Assembly (NCBI GenBank): GCA_025356335.1
Contig: JANXUF010000003.1
Coordinates: 1 to 40,271 of the forward strand
DNA length: 40,271 bases
Origin: Actinomycetes bacterium
GTDB taxonomy: Bacteria > Actinomycetota > Acidimicrobiia > Acidimicrobiales > Ilumatobacteraceae
Reading direction: 5' to 3'
Shown: piece after piece, positions 8,195 through 16,384 of the stretch
How the letters are laid out: every line of letters starts with the position of its first letter
Position numbering within the stretch: position 1 is the stretch's first letter
Translations under genes and position numbers: made by a program
Notes under the pieces: model-generated
The model's database searches: none
What the model saw: the letters and a program-made list of their open reading frames with translations, nothing else
What the model was told of the DNA's origin: nothing

Positions 8195-8302
8195 AGCTGT
8201 CGAGGTCGTTTCGTTGCGTCGATGTCACCGCATATCGTCGTGGTGGCGAAATTCGGTGACGTCGGTATCTCGCCCCCCGTGCGCAGTGACAGGCGCGACC
8301 CG

Positions 8303-9112
8303 ATGAGTGCGTTCGAACAGATCGCCGCATGGCCGGTCGAACGTGCCGCCGCAGTGCTCCTCGGGCCAGCAGGGTTCTTCGACACGTATGGCGATCAGGC
8401 CGGGCAGTTCCGCATCGCCTCGGTCTCGAAGCTGCTCACCACCTACGCCGGGCTGATCGCTGTCGAGGAGGGATCGATCGAACTCGACGAGCCGGCCGCA
8501 CGCCCCGGCGCGACGGTCCGCCATCTCCTCGCCCATGCCGCTGGATACGGCTTCGACCAGCCGGAGCCGATCGCCAACGTCGGCGTCAGCCGCATCTATT
8601 CGAACACCGGGATCGAACTGTTCGCCGATCATCTGGCGGCGAGAACCGGTATCGGATTCGCCGATTATCTCAGAGAAGGTGTCCTCGAACCGCTCGGCAT
8701 GGTATCGACCGAACTCCGGGGCTCGCCTGCGTTCGGAATCTGGAGCTGCACGGCCGACCTCGCCCGATTCATCGGCGAGCTGTTCCGGCCGACATTGATC
8801 AACGAGGCGACGCTGCGGATGGCGACCAGTTCGCAGTTCCCGACGCTCGCCGGCATGCTGCCAGGCATCGGCCGCCAGGACCCCTGCGACTGGGGCCTCG
8901 GCTTCGAGATACGTGGCCACAAGCACCCGCACTGGACCGCGCTGAGCAACTCGCCATCGACCTACGGCCATTTCGGTGGGTCCGGCACCTTCCTGTGGCT
9001 GGATCCCGTCGCCGAACTCGGCCTCGTCTGCCTGACCAACCGAGAATTCGGCCGATGGGCGCTCGACGTCTGGCCAGCCCTCAGCGACGCCGTCCTCGCC
9101 GCACACCGCTGA
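8303..9112 (+). CDS. Serine hydrolase of the beta-lactamase/class C PBP family
   Basis: The three signature motifs of class C beta-lactamase-fold enzymes are present: SVSK (Ser40-Lys43), YSN (99-101) and HFGGSG (223-228). The serine acylates a substrate that could be a peptide, ester or beta-lactam; the actual substrate cannot be told. ATG 8303 is preferred because residues upstream of it (from an ATG at 8222) are unlike the family. The resulting 269-residue protein has no signal peptide, suggesting a cytoplasmic esterase or peptidase rather than a wall enzyme. It is short for the family (usually 350 or more). It follows aroG by 108 bases in the same direction. Confidence 0.88.
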   Translation: MSAFEQIAAWPVERAAAVLLGPAGFFDTYGDQAGQFRIASVSKLLTTYAGLIAVEEGSIELDEPAARPGATVRHLLAHAAGYGFDQPEPIANVGVSRIYSNTGIELFADHLAARTGIGFADYLREGVLEPLGMVSTELRGSPAFGIWSCTADLARFIGELFRPTLINEATLRMATSSQFPTLAGMLPGIGRQDPCDWGLGFEIRGHKHPHWTALSNSPSTYGHFGGSGTFLWLDPVAELGLVCLTNREFGRWALDVWPALSDAVLAAHR

Positions 9113-9142
9113 ACGTCGATCCGGAGCGCTGACGATCTGCGA

Positions 9143-9200
9143 TCGAGTATTTCCGTGGCGACGTGGGGCGGCTTCGTACTCCTTTGACGGAAATACTCGA
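9143..9200. terminator. Perfect 14-bp inverted repeat between convergent genes
   Basis: TCGAGTATTTCCGT (9143-9156) and ACGGAAATACTCGA (9187-9200) are perfect reverse complements separated by 30 bases. They sit between the serine hydrolase and the converging thiolase gene. A bidirectional terminator is most likely. The AT-rich arms and long loop are unusual for one. Confidence 0.6.
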
Positions 9201-9220
9201 AGCTGGCTCCACGGTCGAGG

Positions 9221-10420
9221 TCAGGAGAGGCGCTCGATGATCATCGCCATGCCTTGGCCACCGCCGACGCACATCGATTCCATGCCGAATGTCTTGTCCT
9301 CGAACTGCAGACCGTTGATCAGCGTCGTCATGATGCGCGCGCCGGTCATACCGAACGGGTGGCCGAGGGCGATCGCCCCACCGTGGATGTTCAGCTTGTC
9401 CATCGAGATTCCGAGGTGCTTCGCAGACGGAATCACCTGAGCGGCGAAGGCTTCGTTGATCTCGACGAGGTCGATGTCGTCGATCGTCTTGCCCGCTCGG
9501 GCCAACGCCTGACGGCATGCTTCGATCGGGCCGAGGCCCATGATCTCCGGGTTCAATGCCGACACACCTGACGAGATGATGCGGGCGAGCGGCGTCAGCC
9601 CGAGTTCCTTGGCCTTCGTATCGCTCATCACCAGCACGGCGGCGGCACCGTCGTTCAGCGGGCAGGCGTTGCCGGCAGTGATCGAACCGTTCGGGCGGAA
9701 CACCGGCTTCAACTGGCTGACCGCTTCGTAGGTCGTGCCTGGCCGCGGACCATCGTCCTTCGACACCACCGTGCCGTCCGGCAAGGTCAACGGGGTGATC
9801 TCGCGCTCGAAGAAACCGTTCTCGACGAACTCGCAGGCGAGGTTCTGAGAGCGAACACCGAAACGGTCCATCTCCTCACGGCTCACGCCCTCGATCTCGA
9901 CGACGTTCTCGGCGGTCTGACCCATGGCGATATAGGCATCCGGCAGCCCCTCGGCCGGCGTCCACGTGGCGGACTCACCAGCGGAACGCTCCTTGGTACG
10001 GGCACCAGGACCCTTGAAGATCTCGTTCGGAGCAGTGTCAGAGGCACCGAACTGATAGCGACTGACCGCCTCGACGCCGGCGGCGATGAAAGCGTCGCCT
10101 TCTCCGGCCTTGATCGCATGGAAGGCCATGCGAATCGTCTGCAGGCTCGAGGAGCAGTAGCGGTTGACCGTCACACCCGGCACCTCGATGCCGGCGAGGA
10201 TCGCCACCATACGGGCCGCGTTGAAGCCACCCTCGCCTGCCGGCTGCCCGATTCCGAGCATCAGGTCGTCGATCGAATTGGCGTCGACCTGCGGCACTTT
10301 GGCAAGCAGGGCGGTGACGATCTGCGCTGCCATGTCGTCTGGACGCAAGCTGACGAGCGAACCCTTGTTGGCGCGCCCGATCGGGCTGCGGGCAGTGGCG
10401 ACGATGACGGCTTCGGGCAT
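9221..10420 (-). CDS. Acetyl-CoA C-acyltransferase (thiolase)
   Basis: Thiolases cleave 3-ketoacyl-CoA with CoA in fatty-acid beta-oxidation, or condense acyl-CoAs in the reverse direction. The 399-residue protein has the nucleophile in NRYCSSSLQ (Cys89), NEAFAAQ, GGAIALGHPFGMTGAR with His354, and the second catalytic Cys384 in CVGGGQG. Sequence style (PEAVIVATARSPIGRANKG) resembles FadA-type degradative enzymes more than biosynthetic PhaA. An AGGAG lies 8 bases before ATG 10420. The gene diverges from the pirin gene, and a palindromic TACC-N4-GGTA site lies in the shared promoter, so control by a TetR-type fatty-acid regulator is possible. Confidence 0.96.
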   Translation of the reverse strand: MPEAVIVATARSPIGRANKGSLVSLRPDDMAAQIVTALLAKVPQVDANSIDDLMLGIGQPAGEGGFNAARMVAILAGIEVPGVTVNRYCSSSLQTIRMAFHAIKAGEGDAFIAAGVEAVSRYQFGASDTAPNEIFKGPGARTKERSAGESATWTPAEGLPDAYIAMGQTAENVVEIEGVSREEMDRFGVRSQNLACEFVENGFFEREITPLTLPDGTVVSKDDGPRPGTTYEAVSQLKPVFRPNGSITAGNACPLNDGAAAVLVMSDTKAKELGLTPLARIISSGVSALNPEIMGLGPIEACRQALARAGKTIDDIDLVEINEAFAAQVIPSAKHLGISMDKLNIHGGAIALGHPFGMTGARIMTTLINGLQFEDKTFGMESMCVGGGQGMAMIIERLS

Positions 10421-10463
10421 TGGATTCTCCTGAGGAGGCGATTGAGCGACAGGGAACCATATC

Positions 10464-10475
10464 TACCGACTGGTA
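10464..10475. promoter_or_regulatory. Candidate operator TACCGACTGGTA in divergent promoter
   Basis: The half-sites TACC and GGTA are reverse complements around a 4-base centre, about 44 bases upstream of the thiolase start. Sites of this kind are typical of TetR-family regulators of acyl-CoA metabolism in actinobacteria. No such regulator gene is in the window. Confidence 0.4.
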
Positions 10476-10579
10476 ACCGGCGCTAGTCGTGCCACCCCCC
10501 TCTGACGCCACGGGCCGGTGTGGGCACGAGATGCTTGACACCCTGGAATAGTTGCGCGCGCAAGTATGTTGCAGCGATC

Positions 10580-11296
10580 ATGACCGTCACCGTTCAACGA
10601 GCACACAACCGCTTCACGACCAACCTCGGCTGGCTCGACTCCAAGCACTCCTTCAACTTCGATCACCACTACTCCCCCGAGCACACCCGCCACGGCCAAC
10701 TGCTGGTGCACAACGACGACACCGTCGCCCCCGGCAAGGGCTTCGGCACCCATGGTCACCGCGACATGGAGATCGTCACCTGGGTGCTGTCGGGCACCCT
10801 CGCCCATCAGGACAGCGAAGGCAACACCGGTACCCTGTACCGCGGCCTCGCCCAACGGATGAGCGCCGGCAGCGGCATCCGCCACAGTGAGATGAACCCC
10901 GATCCCGACGAGCCCGTGCACTTCATCCAGATGTGGGTGCTGCCAGACACTGCCGGCATCGAACCCGGCTACGAGCAACTCGACGTGAATGAAGCGCTCG
11001 ACAGTGGCGGGCTCGTCCCGATCGCCTCCGGCCAAGGCCATCCCGGTGCGGTCGCCATCCACCAGCGCGACGCCGTGCTGTGGGGTGCCAGGCTGCAGGC
11101 CGGCGAGCGTGTCACGGTGCCGGGCGGTGGCCATGTCCACGTGTTCGTCGCCGTCGGCTCGGCGGATCTGCAAGGCAGCGGAGCGCTGGCAACCGGCGAT
11201 GCCGTTCGCCTCAGTGGCATCGAGGCGACCAGCAGCGAGCTGACGATCACAGCCGGTGCCGACGGCGCCGAACTGCTGATCTGGGTCACCGCCTGA
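10580..11296 (+). CDS. Pirin family protein
   Basis: Pirins are bicupin proteins that bind one metal; some bacterial members (YhhW type) oxidise quercetin, others act as redox-linked regulators. The metal ligands are seen as His58 and His60 in GFGTHGHRDMEI and His102/Glu104 in GIRHSEMN. The typical GTLAHQDSEGN and HFIQMWVLP motifs are also present. ATG 10580 gives the standard 238-residue length; an upstream GTG-type start at 10520 would add non-conserved residues. TATGTT (10567-10572) could be a -10 with only a few bases of leader. Substrate not predictable. Confidence 0.93.
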   Translation: MTVTVQRAHNRFTTNLGWLDSKHSFNFDHHYSPEHTRHGQLLVHNDDTVAPGKGFGTHGHRDMEIVTWVLSGTLAHQDSEGNTGTLYRGLAQRMSAGSGIRHSEMNPDPDEPVHFIQMWVLPDTAGIEPGYEQLDVNEALDSGGLVPIASGQGHPGAVAIHQRDAVLWGARLQAGERVTVPGGGHVHVFVAVGSADLQGSGALATGDAVRLSGIEATSSELTITAGADGAELLIWVTA

Positions 11297-11315
11297 CCGA
11301 CTCGGCTGCCGTCCG

Positions 11316-11362
11316 ACGCAGGCACCGATTGTCGCAGATCGTGCAAGAATCGGTGCCTGCGT
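11316..11362. terminator. Perfect 15-bp inverted repeat between convergent genes
   Basis: ACGCAGGCACCGATT (11316-11330) pairs perfectly with AATCGGTGCCTGCGT (11348-11362) across a 17-base loop. It lies between the pirin gene and the converging PIG-L gene, 20 bases past the pirin stop. A bidirectional terminator is the simplest reading. Confidence 0.7.
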
Positions 11363-11383
11363 TGCCCATGGTCTCGAGTTGTG

Positions 11384-12103
11384 TCAGCGGGTGTTGACGA
11401 CGCCGAACACCTCGGCGTAGCTCCCGGCGCTCAGGCCGGCTCGTTTGGCGTTCTCGCCGTTCCAGCCGCGCACGACCTGCCGCGTCGCCGCGGTATCGGT
11501 GTGCTGGCTCTCGTGGCGCAGCAGCGCACGAATCTTGCGGTCGATCTGCGCAGTGATATCGACGAAGTGGACCTCGCCGGGCCCGTTCATCGTCCACACC
11601 TCGTCGACCGTCCACGCCGCAAGACCCTCGACCTCGACGAGATCGGTGAACGTGAAGGGATTTCGTGAATCCGGATAGACGGCACAGAATGCGGCCTCGC
11701 CGGTAACGAGGTGATCGGGATGGCTGCCATAGATGCGGTCGTAGGTCCGTTCCGGCGACTGCGTGACAACACGTTGCGGGCGCACCTGCCTGATCACCCT
11801 GCTGATGTCCTTGCGGAGCGCGAGCGAGACCTCGAGGGCACCATCCGGATAGCCGAGGAATGTCAGCGAATGCACACCGACCTCCTTTGCCGCCGCGGTT
11901 TGTTCGGCCTGGCGGATTCCGGCAATCGCCGAGCGTGCAACTGCCGGATCGAATCCTCCGGCGTCACCATCGGTCACGATGCAGTAGGACACCTCGATCC
12001 CGGCATCGGTCCAGACGGCGACGGATCCGGCGGCACCGAAATCGACGTCGTCAGGATGAGCGGTGATCACCAGAATACGTTCGACTGCTGTGTCTTCGAG
12101 CAT
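11384..12103 (-). CDS. PIG-L (LmbE-like) family zinc deacetylase
   Basis: The family removes acetyl groups from N-acetylglucosamine-type substrates using zinc. Known actinobacterial members make mycothiol (MshB) or cleave its conjugates (Mca). The metal-binding AHPDDVD is at residues 15-21 (His16, Asp19) and the second ligand region GSHPDH is at 127-131. The 239-residue length is shorter than MshB or Mca (about 290), so assignment to mycothiol metabolism is not made. A GTG/ATG cluster precedes the gene; ATG 12103 is taken because the conserved core starts at residue 9. Confidence 0.92.
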   Translation of the reverse strand: MLEDTAVERILVITAHPDDVDFGAAGSVAVWTDAGIEVSYCIVTDGDAGGFDPAVARSAIAGIRQAEQTAAAKEVGVHSLTFLGYPDGALEVSLALRKDISRVIRQVRPQRVVTQSPERTYDRIYGSHPDHLVTGEAAFCAVYPDSRNPFTFTDLVEVEGLAAWTVDEVWTMNGPGEVHFVDITAQIDRKIRALLRHESQHTDTAATRQVVRGWNGENAKRAGLSAGSYAEVFGVVNTR

Positions 12104-12190
12104 CCCTACAGCCTACGGGCCCACCGGCGGAGGCCGCTGACGAGCACGCCGTCGACCCGGCGCCAGGGCGGCGCGGTGTCAGCGCCGCTG

Positions 12191-12796
12191 CTACTCGGGC
12201 GGTTCCAACGCCCCCGCACGGAAGTGGCGGCGGCACATCAGTTCGTAGCGCACGTTCTCGCCGAACAGCTTCTCCTGACCCTCGTCGGTGTCACCGACGA
12301 CGACGGTCTCACCCTCGAAGACGACGCGGCCGTCGACAACGCGCGCATTGTGCGTCGCCCGGGACCCGCACCAGCAACGTGCCTCGACCTGCATCGGCAC
12401 CCGCTCGTCGGCGATTTCGAGCAGACGCCTGGTGCCTTCGAACAGTTCGCTGCGGAAGTCTGTCAGCAGGCCGAAGGCGAAGACATCGATCGCCAGGTCG
12501 TCAACGGCCAACGCCAATTGCTCGCACTGGGCGACCGTGTAGAACTGCGCCTCGTCGCAGACGAGGTAGTGCAGCGGCCAGTTGTCGATCGCCAGCTTGT
12601 AGATGTCGAGGTCCGGAGTGACCTCGATCGCCGGGGAGTAGACGCCCAGCCGGCTCGTCACCTGTGCGCCGTCTCGGTCCAACTTCGTCAGCAACTTGCC
12701 GACGAGGCCACGAGTCGCCAGGTTGTGATGGATCTGCAGCGCAACCGTGCTCTTGCCGGAACCCATCGTTCCGAACGAGAACCGCAGAATTGCCAT
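12191..12796 (-). CDS. tdk: Thymidine kinase (type II)
   Basis: The enzyme phosphorylates thymidine to dTMP in nucleotide salvage. The P-loop GTMGSGKST (residues 9-17), the Walker B-like LVCDEAQFYT, the lasso region and the structural zinc site are all present (CWCG plus CRRHF near the end). ATG 12796 starts directly at the conserved MAILRFSFGTMGSGKS and gives 201 residues, the family norm. The longer open frame upstream reads a GC-rich tandem repeat and is rejected as coding sequence for this gene. The neighbouring PIG-L gene lies upstream of 12103 on the same strand, with 87 bases between. Confidence 0.96.
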   Translation of the reverse strand: MAILRFSFGTMGSGKSTVALQIHHNLATRGLVGKLLTKLDRDGAQVTSRLGVYSPAIEVTPDLDIYKLAIDNWPLHYLVCDEAQFYTVAQCEQLALAVDDLAIDVFAFGLLTDFRSELFEGTRRLLEIADERVPMQVEARCWCGSRATHNARVVDGRVVFEGETVVVGDTDEGQEKLFGENVRYELMCRRHFRAGALEPPE

Positions 12797-13005
12797 GGCC
12801 GACGACGTTACCCTGCGGAGCACCCGCCAACGTCGAACCACGTAGCGCCCATGCCGCCGACCACGTAGCCCATGCCGCCGCCCACGTAGCGCATGCCGCC
12901 GCCCACGCAAACGGCACGACTTGGCGGCGTTGCCATCAGATTGCCAATCGGCGAACAATGAGGGAACCGACATCGACGGCGACGACCGGGGTCTATCCTG
13001 AAAGC
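12797..13005. other. Divergent tdk / hemolysin III intergenic region
   Basis: It holds the tandem repeat described separately and the -10 element TATCCT (12994-12999) for the downstream + strand unit. Otherwise no gene is supported. Confidence 0.5.
12839..12903. repeat. 21-23-base tandem repeat upstream of tdk
   Basis: Three units begin CACGTAGC and end ATGCCGCCG (12839-12861, 12862-12882, 12883-12903). A fourth partial CACG follows. The array lies 43 bases upstream of the tdk start. On the minus strand one frame reads a Gly/Met/Tyr repeat (GGGMRYVGGGMGYVVGGMG), which could be a 42-residue peptide from ATG 12936, but no ribosome-binding site supports it. Confidence 0.75.
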
Positions 13006-13128
13006 GTGATGGGCTTCACGGGCAGCACGCACACCGATGGCGATTCGACGGTTTCCGGCGGCGCGTATTTCGGCTGCGTGTTCGAGATCGTGACGTACGT
13101 GAGCACCCGTAACCGGCAGGTCTTCTGA
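13006..13128 (+). CDS. Possible 40-codon leader ORF coupled to the hemolysin III gene
   Basis: GTG 13006 lies exactly 6 bases after a TANNNT hexamer (TATCCT 12994-12999), the spacing of a leaderless start. The frame runs 40 codons (VMGFTGSTHTDGDSTVSGG, then a hydrophobic AYFGCVFEIVTYVS stretch). It stops in TGATG, overlapping the ATG of the membrane-protein gene. The ribosome-binding site of that gene (GGCAGG) is inside the small frame. The peptide has no recognisable homolog. It may be a translated leader that couples or times expression. Confidence 0.35.
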   Translation: MMGFTGSTHTDGDSTVSGGAYFGCVFEIVTYVSTRNRQVF

Positions 13129-13784
13129 TGCCGGATCCAAACCCGACGCCGATCCACCTGCGCCCTACGTGGCGTGGCTGGATCCATCTCGTCGCCTTCT
13201 TCGTCGCCATCCCCGCCGGGGTCGTATTGCTGCTCGACGCTCGCACCACATCGGCTCGGGTCGCCGTCGCCATCTACGTAGCGACCGTGCTCGCCGTCTT
13301 CGGCGTGTCTGGCGCGTATCACCGCCTGACGAAGACGGAGCAGGCACAACGCCTGTTTCAACGACTCGATCACGGCATGATCTACCTGTTGATCGCCGGT
13401 TCGTACACGCCGATCTGTGTCCTCGGACTGCCACGGGCCTGGGGCGTCCCGATGCTCGTACTCGCATCGTGCGAGGCGGTGGTGGGCCTCGTGCTGACGC
13501 TCGTGTTCTATGGTCGTCTGCCGAAGACAGCCGGCGCGCTCTACCTCGTGATGGGATGGGGCCTGGTCATCGCCATGCCGACCTTGTTCCAGCACGTCAG
13601 CGGCTGGACATTCGGCCTCGTCGTCGCCGGCGGGGTTGCCTATTCGGTCGGCTTTCCGATCCTGATTTTCGAACGCCCGGATCCCTGGCCGCACAAGTTC
13701 GGGTTCCACGAGATCTGGCACGCACTGACGGTCATTGCCGGCGGCTGCCACTTCGCCGCCGTCGCCCTGCTCGTCGTTCGCTGA
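13128..13784 (+). CDS. Hemolysin III / PAQR-family membrane protein
   Basis: The 218-residue, seven-helix membrane protein carries the family's hallmark residues: SGAYHR after helix 2, DHGMIYLLIAGSYTP in the middle, and FHEIWHALTVIAGGCHF at the end. The His/Asp cluster binds a metal in related proteins. Bacterial members (YqfA/TrhA, HlyIII) are involved in membrane fluidity and energy homeostasis; true haemolysis is rarely shown. GCAGG lies 8 bases before ATG 13128. The stop of the small upstream frame overlaps this start. Confidence 0.93.
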   Translation: MPDPNPTPIHLRPTWRGWIHLVAFFVAIPAGVVLLLDARTTSARVAVAIYVATVLAVFGVSGAYHRLTKTEQAQRLFQRLDHGMIYLLIAGSYTPICVLGLPRAWGVPMLVLASCEAVVGLVLTLVFYGRLPKTAGALYLVMGWGLVIAMPTLFQHVSGWTFGLVVAGGVAYSVGFPILIFERPDPWPHKFGFHEIWHALTVIAGGCHFAAVALLVVR

Positions 13785-13850
13785 CGGTGGCCCGGCGGCC
13801 GACCAGCTTTCTGTGAACCGATTTGCACCGTCGGCGGCGCGTCAGTGGAT

Positions 13851-15389
13851 TCAGTTTCCGGGTCGGAGGGACTGCAGGTGGGTGATCGTGTCGGCATCCG
13901 CTGCTGACTTGTCGCTGCGGTAGCCACGCACCCTGGCGAAGCGCAGCGCAACGCCGCCCGGGTACCTCGTCGAGCGCTGCACTCCGTCGATGGCGATCTC
14001 GACCACCATCGTCGGCTCGACGTACACCGTGTAGCCGTCGGACCGCACCGCCAGCGCCTGCAAGCGCGCCGTCTGCCATGCGAGGACGGCGTCGGTCAAG
14101 CCCTTGAATGTCTTACCGACCATCACGAATCGGGTCGGGTCGTCAGCGTCGCGGGCGCCGAGGTGGAGGTTCGAAAGCAAGCCGCGACGGCGTCCGTGGC
14201 CCCACTCCGCGGCCAGCACGACGAGGTCGAGGGTGTGGACCGGCTTGACCTTGACCCAACTGCTGCCGCGACGGCCGGCCTCGTAGGTCGAATCGATCGC
14301 CTTGACGACGACGCCCTCGTGGCCAGTGGCGAGGGAGGTGGCGGCGAATCGGTCCGCCTCGGTCGGATCGTCGGTCTCGACCGCTGGAACGACGCATCCC
14401 CCGACGAGGTCGCCCAACACCCGGCGCCGCTCACTCAACGGCGCGTCGAGCAGGTCGCGACCGTCGAGATGGATGATGTCGAAGAAGAATGCCTGCAACT
14501 CGACAGCCGGCTGTAGGTCAGCCCCGAAGTCGCGCATCGTGTCCTGGAACGCCAGCGGCCGGCCATCGTCGGCCAGGCCGATTGCCTCACCATCGAGGAC
14601 GAAGCTGCTCGCCTCGAAACGGCTCACGGCATCGACGACACGTGGGAGCCGAGTGGTGATCTCGTTGAGGTTGCGAGTGAAGATTCGCACGTCGCCCCCG
14701 GCTCTGTGCACCTGGATCCGTGCTCCGTCGAGCTTCCATTCGACAGATGCGCGCCCGGTGACGACCAACGCTTCGGCAACGGTCGGTGCTGACGACGCAA
14801 GCATCGGCTCGATCGCCCGCCCGACGATCAGGCCGATCCGCGACAGCGCTGCAGAGCCGCCGTGCAGAGCGATGTGTGCCGTCACGCCGAGATCGCCGAG
14901 CAACATCGCCGCCCGGCGAACGTCTGGCAGCGGCACGCCGGCCGCCTTGGCAACGGCATCCGTCATCACCCCTGCCAGTGCGCCGTGGCGGATCTCGCCG
15001 ATCACCAATCGCCTGACGAAGTCCAGTTCGGCAGTGGAGAGCGTCGCTGCGAAATCGTCGAGCAGCGAACCTCGGCGTCCGAGCGACCCCGATCCCGTCG
15101 TGATGCTGAGCTCCGTGAGCACACGATCGAGTTCGACCAGCGTGGCCACTCCGCCGGCATGATCGCCACCGGCACGAACATTCGTCAGCGACGCCCAGCC
15201 GACACCGATGCGTCCCTGACGGGCTGCACCGATGAGCGCCCCGACAGCAATCGGGATCTCGTCACCTGCAAGGCGGGTGAGCAGTGCCGCCAGCAGCCGG
15301 ACCTTTTCCGTCCGTTTCGATGTCGCACCGACAGCCTCCGACACCGATACCAGATCGGCGACGAGTCCGTTTCCCGGTGACTCATCCAT
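13851..15389 (-). CDS. ligB: ATP-dependent DNA ligase
   Basis: The enzyme seals nicks in DNA through a lysyl-AMP intermediate. Motif I EWKLDGAR (Glu217, nucleophile Lys219) is intact, as are motif III FVLDGEAIG, motif IV HEGVVVKAID and motif V WVKVKP. An N-terminal helical DNA-binding domain (about 1-200) precedes the adenylation and OB domains. ATG 15389 gives 512 residues, like mycobacterial LigB; an upstream start at 15515 would add 42 non-conserved residues. Actinobacteria use NAD-dependent LigA for replication, so this one is probably for repair. It converges with the hemolysin III gene and diverges from the ferritin-like pair. Confidence 0.95.
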   Translation of the reverse strand: MDESPGNGLVADLVSVSEAVGATSKRTEKVRLLAALLTRLAGDEIPIAVGALIGAARQGRIGVGWASLTNVRAGGDHAGGVATLVELDRVLTELSITTGSGSLGRRGSLLDDFAATLSTAELDFVRRLVIGEIRHGALAGVMTDAVAKAAGVPLPDVRRAAMLLGDLGVTAHIALHGGSAALSRIGLIVGRAIEPMLASSAPTVAEALVVTGRASVEWKLDGARIQVHRAGGDVRIFTRNLNEITTRLPRVVDAVSRFEASSFVLDGEAIGLADDGRPLAFQDTMRDFGADLQPAVELQAFFFDIIHLDGRDLLDAPLSERRRVLGDLVGGCVVPAVETDDPTEADRFAATSLATGHEGVVVKAIDSTYEAGRRGSSWVKVKPVHTLDLVVLAAEWGHGRRRGLLSNLHLGARDADDPTRFVMVGKTFKGLTDAVLAWQTARLQALAVRSDGYTVYVEPTMVVEIAIDGVQRSTRYPGGVALRFARVRGYRSDKSAADADTITHLQSLRPGN

Positions 15390-15411
15390 GACGTGATTCT
15401 GCCCGCTGCCG

Positions 15412-15423
15412 GGCCGTACGGCC
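15412..15423. promoter_or_regulatory. Perfect 12-bp palindrome GGCCGTACGGCC
   Basis: It lies in the 143-base divergent space between the ligase and ferritin-like genes, 23 bases upstream of the ligase start. A candidate -35 TTGATA for the ferritin pair follows. It could be an operator; GC-rich palindromes also arise by chance. Confidence 0.3.
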
Positions 15424-15532
15424 GTCACTCGGCGCTTGATACCCCTGCCCGGCGACGAATAAACATCGTCCACGACCACACCACGCAGCGGATACTCAGC
15501 AGCAAACGGGCGCAAACGACAGAGGAGTTCCC

Positions 15533-16384
15533 ATGCGAATCGACGTCAAGCGATTGACCGAACTGATCGACGAATCACAGGACCGGCAGGTCGACGCACT
15601 GCGCGACAGCAAGGCCTCGCTCCCCGATCTCCGCGACATCGCATCCGACCGCCGCCATGCCGGCACGACCGTCAGCACCGACGAGATCGATCTGCTGGAG
15701 CGTTCACGGGCGCAGGTCCTGAAGCGGCTCGGGCTGACCGGAGGAATCGCCAGCGCCGGCGCGCTCGGCGTGGCGATGACGGCACTCGTCGGCAAAGCCG
15801 CTGCCGCCGATTCGTCCATCGACATCCAGATGCTACAGACCGCATCCTCGCTGGAGATCCTCGCCGTTGCCACCTATTCGGCGGCACTGACGCTGCCGTT
15901 CATCTCCGGCGGCAACCCGGTGATCGTCAAGTTTGCGCAGACGACGATGCAACAGCACTCCGAACACAACGCCGCCTTCCAGGCGCAGTGCAAGGCACTC
16001 GGTGGAGTGATCCAGATGAATCCGAGCCCGAAGTACGGTCCGGTCGTCGAGGCTGCCAAGCCGAAGCTCAAGACGCCGGCTGACGTCGTCATGCTCGCTG
16101 CCACGCTGGAAACAGTGGCGACAGAGACCTATCTGATGGACCTGACGCTGTTCAAGGACAGGACCTCGAAGGCACTGATGGCCAGTGTCATGGGCGTCGA
16201 ATGCCAGCACCTCGCCACGCTGCGGGCCGTCGGCGCATTGCTCGCCGGTGCCCCTGATCTGATCAAGATCCCGATCGGCGCAGACGCCGCCAAGTTGCCG
16301 GCAGCCGCCGGAAGCGTCGCATTCCCCTCAGCCTTCGAACCCGTCACGATGGCCAGCCCGCCCGCAGAAGGAGCCGTCAAGTGA
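15533..16384 (+). CDS. Ferritin-like domain protein, probably exported
   Basis: The 283-residue protein has a cytoplasmic-looking N-terminus (1-60) followed by KRLGLTGGIASAGALGVAMTAL ending AAAA-D, a Tat-like or membrane-anchor segment. The four-helix ferritin-like domain shows di-iron-type residues: Glu in SSLEILAVATYSA, His in MQQHSEHNAAF, Glu in ATLETVATETYLM and ExxH in GVECQHLATL. The domain may oxidise or store a metal, or be a structural protein. GAGGAG lies 5 bases before the ATG. Its last codon overlaps the GTG of the second ferritin-like gene (GTGA), so the two products are likely made in equal amounts and may form a pair. Confidence 0.88.
   Translation: MRIDVKRLTELIDESQDRQVDALRDSKASLPDLRDIASDRRHAGTTVSTDEIDLLERSRAQVLKRLGLTGGIASAGALGVAMTALVGKAAAADSSIDIQMLQTASSLEILAVATYSAALTLPFISGGNPVIVKFAQTTMQQHSEHNAAFQAQCKALGGVIQMNPSPKYGPVVEAAKPKLKTPADVVMLAATLETVATETYLMDLTLFKDRTSKALMASVMGVECQHLATLRAVGALLAGAPDLIKIPIGADAAKLPAAAGSVAFPSAFEPVTMASPPAEGAVK

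Noticed and set aside
12839..12903. CRISPR-like array
   Set aside because: Units are 21-23 bases with no spacers between them and no cas genes nearby; it is a simple tandem repeat.
12797..12973. Longer thymidine kinase with an RGRRH-repeat N-terminus
   Set aside because: The conserved protein starts at MAILRFSFG; the extension is only one frame of a tandem DNA repeat.
13781..13834. Terminator between the hemolysin III-type gene and ligase
   Set aside because: Only a 7-bp GACGGTG/CACCGTC match with a 36-base loop; too weak to list.
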